Below are positions 8,385-16,661 of a DNA stretch of 32,911 bases, one piece after another; within the stretch, counting starts at the first letter, position 1; each line of letters starts with the position of its first letter. The notes beneath the pieces were generated by a model. It ran no database searches, was not told the origin of the DNA, and saw only the letters and a program-made list of their open reading frames with translations. A program made the translations under genes and the position numbers. The stretch is from Chthonomonadaceae bacterium (GTDB taxonomy: Bacteria > Armatimonadota > Fimbriimonadia > Fimbriimonadales > Fimbriimonadaceae), in assembly GCA_016788345.1 (NCBI GenBank), contig JAEURO010000005.1, positions 1 to 32,911 of the forward strand. Direction: 5' to 3'.

Positions 8385-9212
8385 ATGATTCCATCAGACA
8401 CTCTTCGGCAAGCTTGGAGCTTTTTGCTACAGCACCTTCAGCGCGGAGTTTGGCTCCTCGATTCAGAAGGTCGCATCATCGAAGCGAACGCTGCCATGCA
8501 CAAGTGGCTCGAGGTGCCAGATCTGACAGGACTTTCTGCCGCAGAATTCCTCGTCGCAACTCAACTAGACGAGCACGAACTTGTCTCTCGGACCGGTGTC
8601 CGTCGAAAAATCGTCATTGTGTCAGGGCGCGTAGGAGAGTCGACCATCCAAATTTTTGCCGATCAATCGCTCGTGCGAGTCATGGAGTCCAGGTTGGTCG
8701 AGGAGATCCGGCGAGTGTCAAAGCTAGCTGGCGAAGACCCGTTGACCGGAGTGGGGAACAGGAGGGCGTTTGACGAAGCGCTTACGGCGATGCTTGGCGA
8801 AATTGGGAAAAAGTTTGGTGTCATCGTTGTGGATGCCGATGACTTTAAGGCAGTCAACGACTCGTATGGACACAAGGTGGGAGATGAAGTGCTCAAGTCT
8901 CTCGCACACAAGATACAGACCCTTGTGAGATCAGACGACATCGTGTCCCGCATCGGAGGGGACGAGTTCGCCATTTTGCTTCCTAATGTAAACATGTCCG
9001 TTCTGACCGAAGTCGCCGAGCGGTTGAGGAAAGAATTAGTCGTCGAGGCCCAGGGAAAAAGCTTTCCTGTCAAAGTCTATGCCTCCGTGGGGTACGCCCA
9101 TAGCGGCCCTGATCCTTCGACCGTAGTAGAGAGGGCCGACAAGTGGATGTATCAAAACAAAGTTGACCGCGAGTCAGGCGGGCTTGCTGCGTTGGCAGAA
9201 AGGGAAGCCTGA
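8385..9212 (+). CDS. PAS-GGDEF diguanylate cyclase
   Basis: This is a 275-residue cytosolic protein that should make the second messenger cyclic di-GMP from two GTP. A PAS-like sensor covers about residues 10-95 (LQRGVWLLDSEGRIIEANAAM), joined by a short helix to a GGDEF domain starting at DPLTGVGNRRAF (118-129). The active site GGDEF at 191-195 is intact. The inhibitory I-site RSDD (182-185, RxxD five residues before GGDEF) is also present, so product inhibition is likely. The ATG at 8385 is used; an in-frame GTG at 8367 cannot be excluded because a GGGG lies between them. No heme or flavin ligand is obvious in the PAS domain, so the input signal is unknown. Confidence 0.9.
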   Translation: MIPSDTLRQAWSFLLQHLQRGVWLLDSEGRIIEANAAMHKWLEVPDLTGLSAAEFLVATQLDEHELVSRTGVRRKIVIVSGRVGESTIQIFADQSLVRVMESRLVEEIRRVSKLAGEDPLTGVGNRRAFDEALTAMLGEIGKKFGVIVVDADDFKAVNDSYGHKVGDEVLKSLAHKIQTLVRSDDIVSRIGGDEFAILLPNVNMSVLTEVAERLRKELVVEAQGKSFPVKVYASVGYAHSGPDPSTVVERADKWMYQNKVDRESGGLAALAEREA

Positions 9213-9261
9213 CCGACGAAGAGCCGTCGTCCATAGGCGTCCCCAGGTAACCTATTTTGCA

Positions 9262-10287
9262 ATGAAAGCGATAGCCAAAGCCCGACCGGCCCCCGGCCTG
9301 GATTTGGTCGAGGTCGCGGAACCTGAGATACGCCCAGGGCATGTCAAGATACGTGTTGAAAGAGGCAGTGTTTGTGGGACAGACCTGCACATTTATGACT
9401 GGGACGCCTGGTCCAGTCATCGAGTCAAGCCCCCTCGTGTGATCGGCCATGAGTTTTGCGGCACTGTCGTCGAGGTGGGGGAGGGAGTCACAACACACCA
9501 AGTTGGAGATTTTGTAAGCAGCGAATCTCATATCGTCGACGAGACTGATCCAGACTACTTGCGTGGCGACGGACATATTGCCCGATCCACAAGGCTCTTA
9601 GGGGTCGATGTAGATGGGGGTTTTTGCCCATATGCGGTGGTTCCTGTCATGAACGCCCGTCATACGCCATCTATCGTGCCAAAGAGCGTCGCGAGCATGC
9701 AGGACGCCTTAGGAAACGCCGTACACACGGTCATGGATGGGCCGGTTGAGGGCCAGAGAGTTTTGATCACAGGAATGGGCCCGATCGGTCTCTTCGCAGT
9801 CGCGATATGTAAATGTCTTGGGGCGGAAAAGATCTACGCGACCGAGGTAAGCCCGTTTCGTATAGGTTTGGCCGAGCAGCTTGGGGCCGACGTGGTCCTC
9901 AGTCCTGCAATATTGGACATTTCTGCGGAACTGTCTAAGATCGAACCTCACGGGTTGGACGCAACTCTTGAAATGTCAGGAAAACGGTCGTCGCTGGATC
10001 TGGCGCTCCGACACACGCGGCCAGGCGGCCGCGTCAGCCTGCTTGGCCTTTATGCTGACACGGAGATCGGGATCGACCTCAACAACCTCATCTTTAAGGG
10101 ACTCCGGCTCCAGGGGATCATTGGGCGTAAGATGTGGGAGACGTGGGATCAAATGACCTGGATGTTCACTGAAAAAGGGCTCGATGTCAATGCCGTGGTG
10201 ACCCACGAAATGCCGTTCGAGAACTTTGAAGATGCAATGCAAACCCTTAAGAAAGGAGAGGCCGGTAAGATCGTGCTCACCTTCTAA
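9262..10287 (+). CDS. tdh: L-threonine 3-dehydrogenase-like enzyme without structural-zinc cysteines
   Basis: This is a 341-residue zinc-dependent medium-chain dehydrogenase. Threonine dehydrogenase oxidises L-threonine to 2-amino-3-ketobutyrate with NAD+. The catalytic zinc site is in SVCGTDLHIYDWD (Cys38, His43) and GHE (His63, Glu64). The Rossmann glycine motif is GMGPIGLFAV, and the late GRKMWETW matches the TDH-typical GREMFETW. The structural-zinc lobe that normally follows DRVSGEGHI, with four cysteines, is replaced here by SHIVDETDPDYLRGDGH, which has none. The ATG at 9262 was chosen over a far-upstream in-frame start because it matches the family N-terminus. The gene is solitary; no 2-amino-3-ketobutyrate CoA ligase follows, and tRNA-Ser is next. 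Confidence 0.85.
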   Translation: MKAIAKARPAPGLDLVEVAEPEIRPGHVKIRVERGSVCGTDLHIYDWDAWSSHRVKPPRVIGHEFCGTVVEVGEGVTTHQVGDFVSSESHIVDETDPDYLRGDGHIARSTRLLGVDVDGGFCPYAVVPVMNARHTPSIVPKSVASMQDALGNAVHTVMDGPVEGQRVLITGMGPIGLFAVAICKCLGAEKIYATEVSPFRIGLAEQLGADVVLSPAILDISAELSKIEPHGLDATLEMSGKRSSLDLALRHTRPGGRVSLLGLYADTEIGIDLNNLIFKGLRLQGIIGRKMWETWDQMTWMFTEKGLDVNAVVTHEMPFENFEDAMQTLKKGEAGKIVLTF

Positions 10288-10330
10288 TCCAAAAGAAGGG
10301 CTTCGGCATAGGATACAATCTACGTTGCCC

Positions 10331-10418
10331 GGAGGAGTGGCAGAGTGGTCGATTGCGGCGGTCTTGAAAACCGTTTTAGGGCAACCTAACGTGGGTTCGA
10401 ATCCTACCTCCTCCGCCA
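10331..10418 (+). tRNA. tRNA-Ser(UGA)
   Basis: Acceptor arms GGAGGAG (10331-10337) and CTCCTCC (10408-10414) pair. The long variable arm of a class II tRNA is present (GGGCAACCTAACG region), with T loop GGTTCGAATCC and encoded CCA at 10416-10418. The loop CTTGAAA places TGA at 10365-10367, which reads UCA and other UCN codons. Confidence 0.95.
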
Positions 10419-10419
10419 A

Positions 10420-10460
10420 AACACCTTGGCCCTTTTCATACAGAGAAGGGCCAAGGTGTT
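10420..10460. terminator. Strong hairpin between convergent tRNA-Ser and htrA
   Basis: A perfect 15-bp inverted repeat (10420-10434 with 10446-10460, arm AACACCTTGGCCCTT) has an 11-base loop. On the minus strand it is followed by TTTTGG, so it most likely terminates htrA. It may also stop plus-strand transcripts after the tRNA. Confidence 0.8.
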
Positions 10461-10466
10461 ATTGAA

Positions 10467-12008
10467 TTACTTGAAGGGGACTGTCACGGTGTATTCGGAC
10501 CGGGAACCGTTCACGAACCTTACGAACCGGACACTGACTTGGTCGCCCCAGTTGACTCCCGACATGGCCCCGGTCAGGTCGTCGACCGTGGTCACTTTGG
10601 AATTGTTGACTTCAAGGATGACGTCACCAGATTGGAGGTCGACTTTCGACGCAAATGAACCGTCTGACACGTTCGTCACGACGACACCGGCAACATCGGC
10701 TGGAAGACCAAACTGCTTGCGAGCGGTGGCGTCGATTTGTTGAACCATGACTCCCAGCTTCGGCTTTCCAGATTTCTGGACCTCGGGTTGTTCGCTTTCT
10801 TGCGGCTGGCCAAAAAGCCGGTCGCGAAGATCGTTGCCAAAAGGAGTTTGCGGAACTGGTTGGGACTTGCTCCTTGCCACTTCTGGTTTATAGGCGTCTA
10901 GCTTGACCGAGACTGTCGAGGACTTTCCTCCGCGAACATAGGTGACTTGGACCGTTTGGCCGGGAGAATGCTTGTACATGGAGACGCGCAAGTCGATTTC
11001 ACCCCTGACCGGCTGGCTGTCGATTGCCGTGATGACGTCACCCTGGCGGATTCCAGCTTTGTATGCGACGGTCGAGCTATCGATTTGCTCGGCAAAGGCA
11101 CCACCCGTGAGGTTGAATTTCTTCATCTCGTACGGCTTGAGGTCTCTCGGATTGACGCCCATGAGTCCGCGGTCGAACTTGCCCGTGCTTATGAGTTCGT
11201 CGGCCACAGCCTTGACCACGTTAGACGGGATCGCGAAACCGATTCCGGCACTCGACCCAGATTGGCTGTTGATGGCTGAGTTGACCCCAATGACTTCACC
11301 ATCGACGTTAAGGAGTGGCCCGCCCGAGTTTCCGGGATTGATTGCGGCATCGGTTTGAATGAGTCCGCTGTACACCCGGGTCTGTCCACTCGAAGGGTCT
11401 GGAATCAAACCGGGCCTGCCCATGGCGCTGACGTGGCCAAACGTGACCGAATCATCGAGGCCAAACGGTGCGCCAATGGCCATTGCTATCTGACCGATCC
11501 TGATCTTGCTGCTGTCGGCGACGGCCAAGGTAGGCAACCCCGACTCTTCAATCTTGATGAGGGCCAGATCGAGTTGCGGATCGTTGGCCTGAACCACCCT
11601 TCCAGTGACTTCGCGTCCGTCGGCCAGGACAACCTTGACCGTTTTATAGCCGTCGACCACGTGGTCGTTCGTCACGATCCATCCGTCGCTGCGATAGACA
11701 AACCCGGAGCCAGATTTCACGCCTTGAAGCATGGTCATTGCGCCACCTTCCTCCTTTTCGTTTCCGGGGCCTGTGATAAAGACCACGCCCTGCGAAGCGG
11801 CCTCAGCCAGGCTCGAGAATGTATGGTCAAGCTGCTTGAGGGCTGTCAGGTCGGTGCCAGTGTCTAGGCCGGCGGCCCGCAGTTTGATCGGGTTGTTTCC
11901 GCCGAAAATGGTGGGGTTGTTTCTGGTACTTTGGGCAAACACGATGCCGCCGATGACCAGGGCGCCTGCTCCAATGACAAGCCATGGTCGGTTCAAGATA
12001 TCTTTCAT
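10467..12008 (-). CDS. htrA: HtrA/DegP-type periplasmic serine protease
   Basis: This is a trypsin-like protease and chaperone for misfolded envelope proteins, 513 residues with an N-terminal membrane anchor or signal (residues 9-25). The catalytic triad is His116 (IVTNDHVV), Asp147 (PQLDLALIK) and Ser228 (NPGNSGGPL). Two PDZ domains follow, the first around 285-375 and the second from about 420 to the end, separated by a Pro/Gln-rich linker. A Shine-Dalgarno AAAGGAAAAG lies upstream of the ATG. It is the last gene of a minus-strand set with an ECF sigma factor, an anti-sigma factor and an RseB-like protein. A GGAAC-N17-CTGT site at 12068-12093 may give it a promoter of its own under that sigma factor. 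Confidence 0.95.
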   Translation of the reverse strand: MKDILNRPWLVIGAGALVIGGIVFAQSTRNNPTIFGGNNPIKLRAAGLDTGTDLTALKQLDHTFSSLAEAASQGVVFITGPGNEKEEGGAMTMLQGVKSGSGFVYRSDGWIVTNDHVVDGYKTVKVVLADGREVTGRVVQANDPQLDLALIKIEESGLPTLAVADSSKIRIGQIAMAIGAPFGLDDSVTFGHVSAMGRPGLIPDPSSGQTRVYSGLIQTDAAINPGNSGGPLLNVDGEVIGVNSAINSQSGSSAGIGFAIPSNVVKAVADELISTGKFDRGLMGVNPRDLKPYEMKKFNLTGGAFAEQIDSSTVAYKAGIRQGDVITAIDSQPVRGEIDLRVSMYKHSPGQTVQVTYVRGGKSSTVSVKLDAYKPEVARSKSQPVPQTPFGNDLRDRLFGQPQESEQPEVQKSGKPKLGVMVQQIDATARKQFGLPADVAGVVVTNVSDGSFASKVDLQSGDVILEVNNSKVTTVDDLTGAMSGVNWGDQVSVRFVRFVNGSRSEYTVTVPFK

Positions 12009-12067
12009 AGTTTTTTGTTCTTTTCCTTTAGATGACTGTGGTTTAGTGTCTTTCTAACAATTCCAAA

Positions 12068-12093
12068 ACAGGTGATGGGTCTGACTAAGTTCC
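12068..12093 (-). promoter_or_regulatory. Candidate ECF-sigma promoter of htrA
   Basis: Read on the minus strand: GGAAC (12093-12089), a 17-base spacer, then CTGTTTT (from 12071). The same GGAAC-N17-C[GT]GT layout occurs upstream of the sigma gene. It sits just beyond the rseB-like stop, about 60 bases before the htrA ATG. Confidence 0.45.
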
Positions 12094-12098
12094 AGGAC

Positions 12099-13082
12099 CT
12101 AACCGCCTTCGTCCTTAAAGGCGTCCAAGATGTCCCTTAGAACCTCGGTTGGCATGAAATCTCCTGGTACGACTCCGATCCCATACCCGATGTTATACCG
12201 GTCAAAGACCGCCAGCCTGGCTTCAGGAGGAGCGATCACTGCCCCACGTTTCCACTCATAGATCGTCAAGGTCGCCATGCCGTCCGTCACTTTGACTCCC
12301 AAGTGTCGCCGATCCCCTTTCCCATAAATGTTGGCGTTGCTGACTTTGAAACCGTACGGCAAGCTTGATGGGAGCCGGGCGCTGAATCCGAGTTCAGGTC
12401 TAGAGTCCTTAGGGTACTTGACCTTTCTTGGGGCCGGGACATAGACGACGTTAGCCTCTTTCGACTCCTCTGGCAATCCGAAGTCTTCCTCGGCAATGGC
12501 ACGGCCAAATTCGGCATAGCGGGTGTCGAACACTGTTTTCTTGTCCCCATTTTCGTCCTCGACCTGGTACTTGAGCACGACAGCCCTTTTGGGATCGACA
12601 AACAGGTGTCGGATTGGAACCTCGTCATTTGAGGGTTCTAGGACAAGTTCTCTTACCGGGATGTCTGCCACGAGGATCTTTGACCCAAACCGAACCTCGT
12701 AGTTCTTTTGCACGAGCTCCCACCTGGTCTTAATGTCTGGCTGGACGGTCACAGGTGAAGTTTGAACAATGACCTGGTTTGCGTCTGGTTGAAAAGTCGA
12801 CATAGACTTAGTGTCGTCGATCGTGACCACGCCACTCTGATAACTGGGTTGGAGGATGGTGACTTTAACGCCTTTCCGCGCGACAGTCTGGACTTTCACA
12901 AGTGCGAAAGCATCGCCATTCCCGTACCTTCTCGATTCAATGTGAAGATAGTCGACTTCACGCTGGTTGGTGAGAGCCCTCTTAAGAAGATCCTTGGCGC
13001 CATTATCGACAGGCCCCGGCTGAAACGCGACAATTGAGACCCAGACGAGGTGGCCAAGGACTACGCTAGTTGCCGCCTGCAT
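12099..13082 (-). CDS. RseB/MucB-like envelope stress regulator
   Basis: This protein resembles RseB/MucB, the periplasmic proteins that bind the anti-sigma factor and sense lipid or envelope damage. About 327 residues start with a hydrophobic export signal (MQAATSVVLGHLVWVSIVAF). The first domain (about 35-215) has the LolA-like beta pattern of MucB_RseB, with DYLHIESRRYGNG, a repeated beta-strand core and a FDTRYAEFG element. The second domain has the RLPSSLPYGFKVSN motif found at the start of the RseB C-terminal domain. The ATG at 13082 is annotated. A GTG at 13112 is also in frame, and the nearest GGAGG lies between them, so the exact start is uncertain. The 5' end overlaps the anti-sigma gene, which implies coupled translation. 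Gene order supports the assignment. Confidence 0.78.
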   Translation of the reverse strand: MQAATSVVLGHLVWVSIVAFQPGPVDNGAKDLLKRALTNQREVDYLHIESRRYGNGDAFALVKVQTVARKGVKVTILQPSYQSGVVTIDDTKSMSTFQPDANQVIVQTSPVTVQPDIKTRWELVQKNYEVRFGSKILVADIPVRELVLEPSNDEVPIRHLFVDPKRAVVLKYQVEDENGDKKTVFDTRYAEFGRAIAEEDFGLPEESKEANVVYVPAPRKVKYPKDSRPELGFSARLPSSLPYGFKVSNANIYGKGDRRHLGVKVTDGMATLTIYEWKRGAVIAPPEARLAVFDRYNIGYGIGVVPGDFMPTEVLRDILDAFKDEGG

Positions 13083-13515
13083 AACCGACTGCAACGACGG
13101 GCACACCTCCACTCATGGGATCCGACCCACCCAGATAGGCACGGTCGGCATCGGCTTCCCAAGAGGACGTTGTCGTCGCTGCCACAGGCTGCGGTCTGGG
13201 CGTAGATCTTGCGTCAAGAAAAACGGCCAAAGACGCCGCCGCCAACCCCGCACAAATCAGGGCTCCCGCAAGGGCCAATGGACGTCTGCCTCGAGCCCGG
13301 CCCTGTAAGGATGCCTTTAGACGGGATTCGAGTCCACTTGGTGGGACGTGCGTTTTAAGAGTTCTGAGGCTGGACTTCATCTCCAAGGACTCCTCGTAGA
13401 GGGCCCGGCACTTGTTGCAAAACCGCATGTGGTTCCTCAGCTGCACGGCTTCTTCGCCGGTAAGTTCATTATCGACGAGCGCTGATACGAGCGGTTCAGC
13501 TGTCCTGCAGTTCAC
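13066..13515 (-). CDS. Zinc-finger anti-sigma factor
   Basis: This is a 149-residue membrane protein expected to hold the ECF sigma factor from the gene before it. The anti-sigma zinc-binding motif HxxxCxxC is at His29-Cys33-Cys36 (HMRFCNKC), with Cys3 as the likely fourth ligand. The helix LVDNELTGEEAVQLRNH precedes it. One transmembrane segment lies at about 78-100 (LALAGALICAGLAAASLAVF), and a short outer tail is rich in Gly and Ser. The start overlaps the sigma-factor stop and the 3' end overlaps the RseB-like gene. Release of the sigma factor by regulated proteolysis is the known mode in this family and is inferred here. Confidence 0.87.
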   Translation of the reverse strand: MNCRTAEPLVSALVDNELTGEEAVQLRNHMRFCNKCRALYEESLEMKSSLRTLKTHVPPSGLESRLKASLQGRARGRRPLALAGALICAGLAAASLAVFLDARSTPRPQPVAATTTSSWEADADRAYLGGSDPMSGGVPVVAVGYAGGN

Positions 13516-14087
13516 TCTGCACCTCCATATACGCTTTCAATGTGTGACCGCAACTGTTTTCGACCTCGGTGGATTCTTGACCGCACCGTACCTATCGAAG
13601 TGTCCATGATTTCAGCGATCTCTTCGTAACTCATCCCTTCGATGTCGGCCAACACAACGGCGGTTCTAAACTCCGAGTTCATGGCCTTGAGGCCCCGTTG
13701 AATCGGCTCCTCCAGCGTACTTTCCATAATCGTGATGTCTGCAGCGGCGTCACAATCGGGGAAATCCCATTGGCGGTTGTTCTCTGTGCCGGACGAATCG
13801 ATGCTGACCGTTTTGATCCTGTTCTTCTTGCGGACAGAGTCAATGTGGACGTTCGTCATGATCCGGTAGAGCCAGCTTGTAAACGGCAGGTTTTCATCGT
13901 ACCGATGAAAAAACCGAAAGGCACGGACATACGATTCTTGAAGCAAATCTTCGGCATCGGTCGAATTGCCAGTTAAGCGGTACGCCATGTTGTAGGATTG
14001 TCGATAGGACTGGGCTATGAGCTGTTCGAACAGCCCGCTCCGCTCCTCTTTGCCCCTGGCAAGCCCTTTGACTAACGACCCGATCAT
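13512..14087 (-). CDS. ECF RNA polymerase sigma factor (RpoE-like)
   Basis: This is a 191-residue extracytoplasmic-function sigma factor. Region 2 includes YNMAYRLTGNSTDAEDLLQE (about 32-51) and the -10 recognition and melting segment SWLYRIMTNVHIDS. Region 4 has the helix-turn-helix DIEGMSYEEIAEIMDTSIGT followed by VRSRIHRGRKQLR, which reads the -35 element. The gene heads a minus-strand cluster of sigma, anti-sigma, RseB-like and HtrA. The ATG at 14087 has a GGAAC-N17-CGGT site just upstream, consistent with autoregulation. Together this is a complete envelope-stress circuit. Confidence 0.93.
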   Translation of the reverse strand: MIGSLVKGLARGKEERSGLFEQLIAQSYRQSYNMAYRLTGNSTDAEDLLQESYVRAFRFFHRYDENLPFTSWLYRIMTNVHIDSVRKKNRIKTVSIDSSGTENNRQWDFPDCDAAADITIMESTLEEPIQRGLKAMNSEFRTAVVLADIEGMSYEEIAEIMDTSIGTVRSRIHRGRKQLRSHIESVYGGAE

Positions 14088-14104
14088 GGTGGAATGACCC
14101 TTTT

Positions 14105-14130
14105 ACCGATCTATTGTATCCGATGGTTCC
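14105..14130 (-). promoter_or_regulatory. Candidate autoregulatory ECF promoter
   Basis: Minus strand: GGAAC (14130-14126), 17-base spacer, CGGTAAAA (from 14108). GGAAC is the usual -35 core for RpoE-type ECF factors. The predicted start would lie about 10-15 bases before the sigma gene ATG. Confidence 0.5.
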
Positions 14131-14151
14131 CGCGTCTGTGACAAAACATGA

Positions 14152-14718
14152 TCATTCGACGGCTTTCCATCTAGGGACTGTGTCTGTTCCAGATTTGCCC
14201 TTCAGTATTGTTTCCAGGTTCTTGTTTTGCAAAGTCTCTTTGATATCGGCCTTACCCCAGATCGTGAAGTAACCGAGACCGCCATTGGCCAGCAACCCAG
14301 GCATTGCAACCCTGTAGGTTTTGTTGTCGTCCAAGTTCGCACCTGCCAGCGTCACCGCGACAATCCTGCTGTTGGGGCCTGCCTTTTTGCTAAAGGTCAC
14401 AATAATGCCTGAAACCTGAAGAAAGCCTTGGCTGGGTGAAGGGTAGAGGGCGACTGAGCGCTCCAGGCCTTGGCGGATTTTTGCCCCACTTAAGGTGCTG
14501 ACAACAATTTCATCAGTTGGAAACTCCACCAGGCCAGCTAAGTCCCCGGACTTGAAAGACGCCTTGAGGATTCCTGCGGGCAAGAACGCTATGTCAGCTT
14601 TTGCTGCGGATCTTATGAGGTCGGCGGCAACTTGCGCCGGGCCAAAGGGTTCGCTCTCCGGCCCCGCCCACGAGAACGGGCACAAGGCTATTGCGGCGCC
14701 AAGCGACATGGGTTTCAT
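14152..14718 (-). CDS. Stand-alone 5'-nucleotidase C-terminal domain protein
   Basis: This is a 188-residue exported protein. After a short signal (MSLGAAIALCPFSWA) it matches only the substrate-binding C-terminal domain of UshA-type 5'-nucleotidases. Family features are VAADLIRSAAKADIAFLPAG, GDLAGLVEFPTDEIVVSTLSGAKI, the SQGFLQVSGIIVTF strand and TYRVAMPGLLANGGLGYFTI. The metallophosphoesterase domain that normally precedes it and carries the metals is absent, and no upstream frame encodes it: rplK lies 76 bases upstream. It may be a nucleoside-binding protein, or it may work with a separate catalytic partner. It follows rplK on the same strand but has no evident functional link to it. Confidence 0.75.
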   Translation of the reverse strand: MKPMSLGAAIALCPFSWAGPESEPFGPAQVAADLIRSAAKADIAFLPAGILKASFKSGDLAGLVEFPTDEIVVSTLSGAKIRQGLERSVALYPSPSQGFLQVSGIIVTFSKKAGPNSRIVAVTLAGANLDDNKTYRVAMPGLLANGGLGYFTIWGKADIKETLQNKNLETILKGKSGTDTVPRWKAVE

Positions 14719-14794
14719 GGACTTACAACTAATAGACAGAATTGCGAGTCTATCGTTTCCACAGTCCTATACCAGAGTTTTCTTCGAAAAGTTC

Positions 14795-15220
14795 TCAGAA
14801 ATTCGCATCAATTCCCATGGATCGGGCTGAACCCGCCACGATCCTCAATGCTTGCTCTTCGTTGTCAGTGTTCAAGTCTGCGATTTTGAGTTTCACGACT
14901 GAGAGGGCTTGTTCCCGTGTCAGAGTCCCGGCAGACTCCTTGCTGGGGTTGCTCGATCCTTTCTCGATTCCCATCGCTTTCTTGATGAGGTCGGTCATGA
15001 GGGGCTGCTTGACTTTGAACGCATAGCTGCGATCCTCGAAAACGGTAATCTCTACAGGAAGGGTGAAACCCATCTGCGGCGCGGTTTGCTCGTTGAACTT
15101 TTTGAGAAACTCCATCATGTTGATCCCTGCCTGGCCGAGCGCCGGACCTACGGGAGGGGCTGGAGTGCCTTTGCCTGCAGCGATGTTCAATTTGATGACG
15201 CTTGCAATCTTCTTTGCCAT
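14795..15220 (-). CDS. rplK: Ribosomal protein uL11
   Basis: L11 forms part of the GTPase-associated centre of the 50S subunit and binds 23S rRNA near the L7/L12 stalk. The 141 residues show the N-terminal proline-rich PAPPVGPALGQAGINMMEF and the RNA-binding C-terminal domain ending AGSARSMGI. Length is standard. An AGGA about ten bases upstream supports the ATG at 15220. The usual neighbours are absent: no rplA follows, and no nusG or secE precedes. The gene behind it encodes a 5'-nucleotidase-like domain. The classical L1-mediated autogenous control of an rplK-rplA transcript therefore could not act here in its usual form. Confidence 0.97.
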   Translation of the reverse strand: MAKKIASVIKLNIAAGKGTPAPPVGPALGQAGINMMEFLKKFNEQTAPQMGFTLPVEITVFEDRSYAFKVKQPLMTDLIKKAMGIEKGSSNPSKESAGTLTREQALSVVKLKIADLNTDNEEQALRIVAGSARSMGIDANF

Positions 15221-15398
15221 ATGACTGTGTCCTAAAATGATGCACGGAAGCGGGGAGTGGGAAGCGTCACCCGGATACCGAAGAAACGAGTTTACCTAGC
15301 TTGCCGCAGGATCACGGTCTTTTGACAGCTGGCAGAGTTCAACCGTGGCTCCAATCAGGTACGATCCAAGTTGTGGCAGGAAGCCAGGGTGTTGGCAC

Positions 15399-16661
15399 AT
15401 GAAGGTCTGGATCGTTCACCGTTATGCGGTGAAGCCTACTGAACCAGGAGGGGCGAGGCCTTTCACATTGGCAAAAGAGCTGGCTTCGCGCGGCCATGAC
15501 GTCACGCTCGTCGCTGGCAGCTTTAACCATTGGTCGAAGACCGACTCGAAGTTGTCTTCTGGTGAGAAAGAGAGGGTCGAGGTGGTCGACGGGGTCCGGA
15601 TAGTGTGGATCAAGTCCATGTCATATCAGAGTTCTGGGCCGCGCCGACTCATCGGGATGATTGACTTTGGGCGTCGAGTCAAAAGTTCGCCCCTCTTGGC
15701 CAGTTTCGAATCTCCAGACATTATTATTGGATCCAGCCCCCATCCTTTTTCTGCGATGGCGGCCCTTAAGCTCGCAAAGCGATTGAAGGCGGCGTTTGTC
15801 TATGAGGTGCGAGACCTGTGGCCGCAAAGCTTGATTGATCTTGGACACTTTTCAGAGAATCATCCGCTGATCGTTTTGATGAGGCGAATGGAATCAAGCC
15901 TTGTGCAGAAAGCGAAGGCCATCGTCACATTGCCACCTGTCTGCCCCACATATTTCGAAGAAAAGGGAGCTGAATCAAAGGCTGTTTTCTGGATTCCTAA
16001 CGGAGTCAACGTGCCAGATCTGCCGCCAGTTCAGCCCATACCAGATTCGCAAGTCTGTACCTTCACCTTTGTTGGGGTTTTTGGATTGGCCTATGCGTTC
16101 GACACTCTGTTGGAAGCCGCGAGCCAGTTGCAGAAGGACGGCCACGAAGACAAAATCAACTTTAAGTTGGTCGGCGACGGTTGGGAGAAGCCGCGGATCG
16201 TCAAACGGGCAGAGGAACTGGGCCTCAAAAATGTGTCTTTTGTTGGCGCAGTGCCCAAGTCAGACGTGCATAGGCTCATGGCCGAATCGGACGCTGGATT
16301 GCTGCCTCTAAAGCGTACCGAGGTCTATCGTTGGGGGATTAGCCCGAATAAGCTGTTCGACTACTTTGGGGCCGGCCGCCCAGTCTTGTTTTCGGGAGAC
16401 CCAGGGAACAACCCTGTCGATGAAGCCGGGGCCGGGATCTCAGTGATGCCAGACAACCCAGCCGGGCTTGCTCAAGCTGCCCTGGAACTGGCTCAGATGT
16501 CTAGAAAAGAACGTGAGGCGATGGGCGCAAGGGGAAGAGACTACGTGGAACGGAACCACGATTTGTCTGAACTGGTGACAAAATTGGAAGACGCGCTCTA
16601 CTTTGCGCTCGATGGCAGGGGGTCAAGTCCTGCCCAAGTGAAAGAACTCATCCATCACTGA
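15399..16661 (+). CDS. GT4-family glycosyltransferase (WbuB-like)
   Basis: This is a 420-residue GT-B glycosyltransferase. The N-terminal half begins MKVWIVHRYAVKPTEPGGARP and has a long acceptor domain with FVYEVRDLWPQSL, which is typical of the WbuB / fucosamine-transferase branch. The donor half contains FTFVGVFGLAYAFDTLLEA and the late motif GISPNKLFDYFGAGRPVLF, where the nucleotide sugar binds. A role in O-antigen or exopolysaccharide assembly at the inner membrane is likely. The ATG at 15399 follows a weak CAGGG; the extra upstream in-frame codons do not resemble the family. No other polysaccharide genes adjoin it, so its acceptor is unknown. Confidence 0.88.
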   Translation: MKVWIVHRYAVKPTEPGGARPFTLAKELASRGHDVTLVAGSFNHWSKTDSKLSSGEKERVEVVDGVRIVWIKSMSYQSSGPRRLIGMIDFGRRVKSSPLLASFESPDIIIGSSPHPFSAMAALKLAKRLKAAFVYEVRDLWPQSLIDLGHFSENHPLIVLMRRMESSLVQKAKAIVTLPPVCPTYFEEKGAESKAVFWIPNGVNVPDLPPVQPIPDSQVCTFTFVGVFGLAYAFDTLLEAASQLQKDGHEDKINFKLVGDGWEKPRIVKRAEELGLKNVSFVGAVPKSDVHRLMAESDAGLLPLKRTEVYRWGISPNKLFDYFGAGRPVLFSGDPGNNPVDEAGAGISVMPDNPAGLAQAALELAQMSRKEREAMGARGRDYVERNHDLSELVTKLEDALYFALDGRGSSPAQVKELIHH

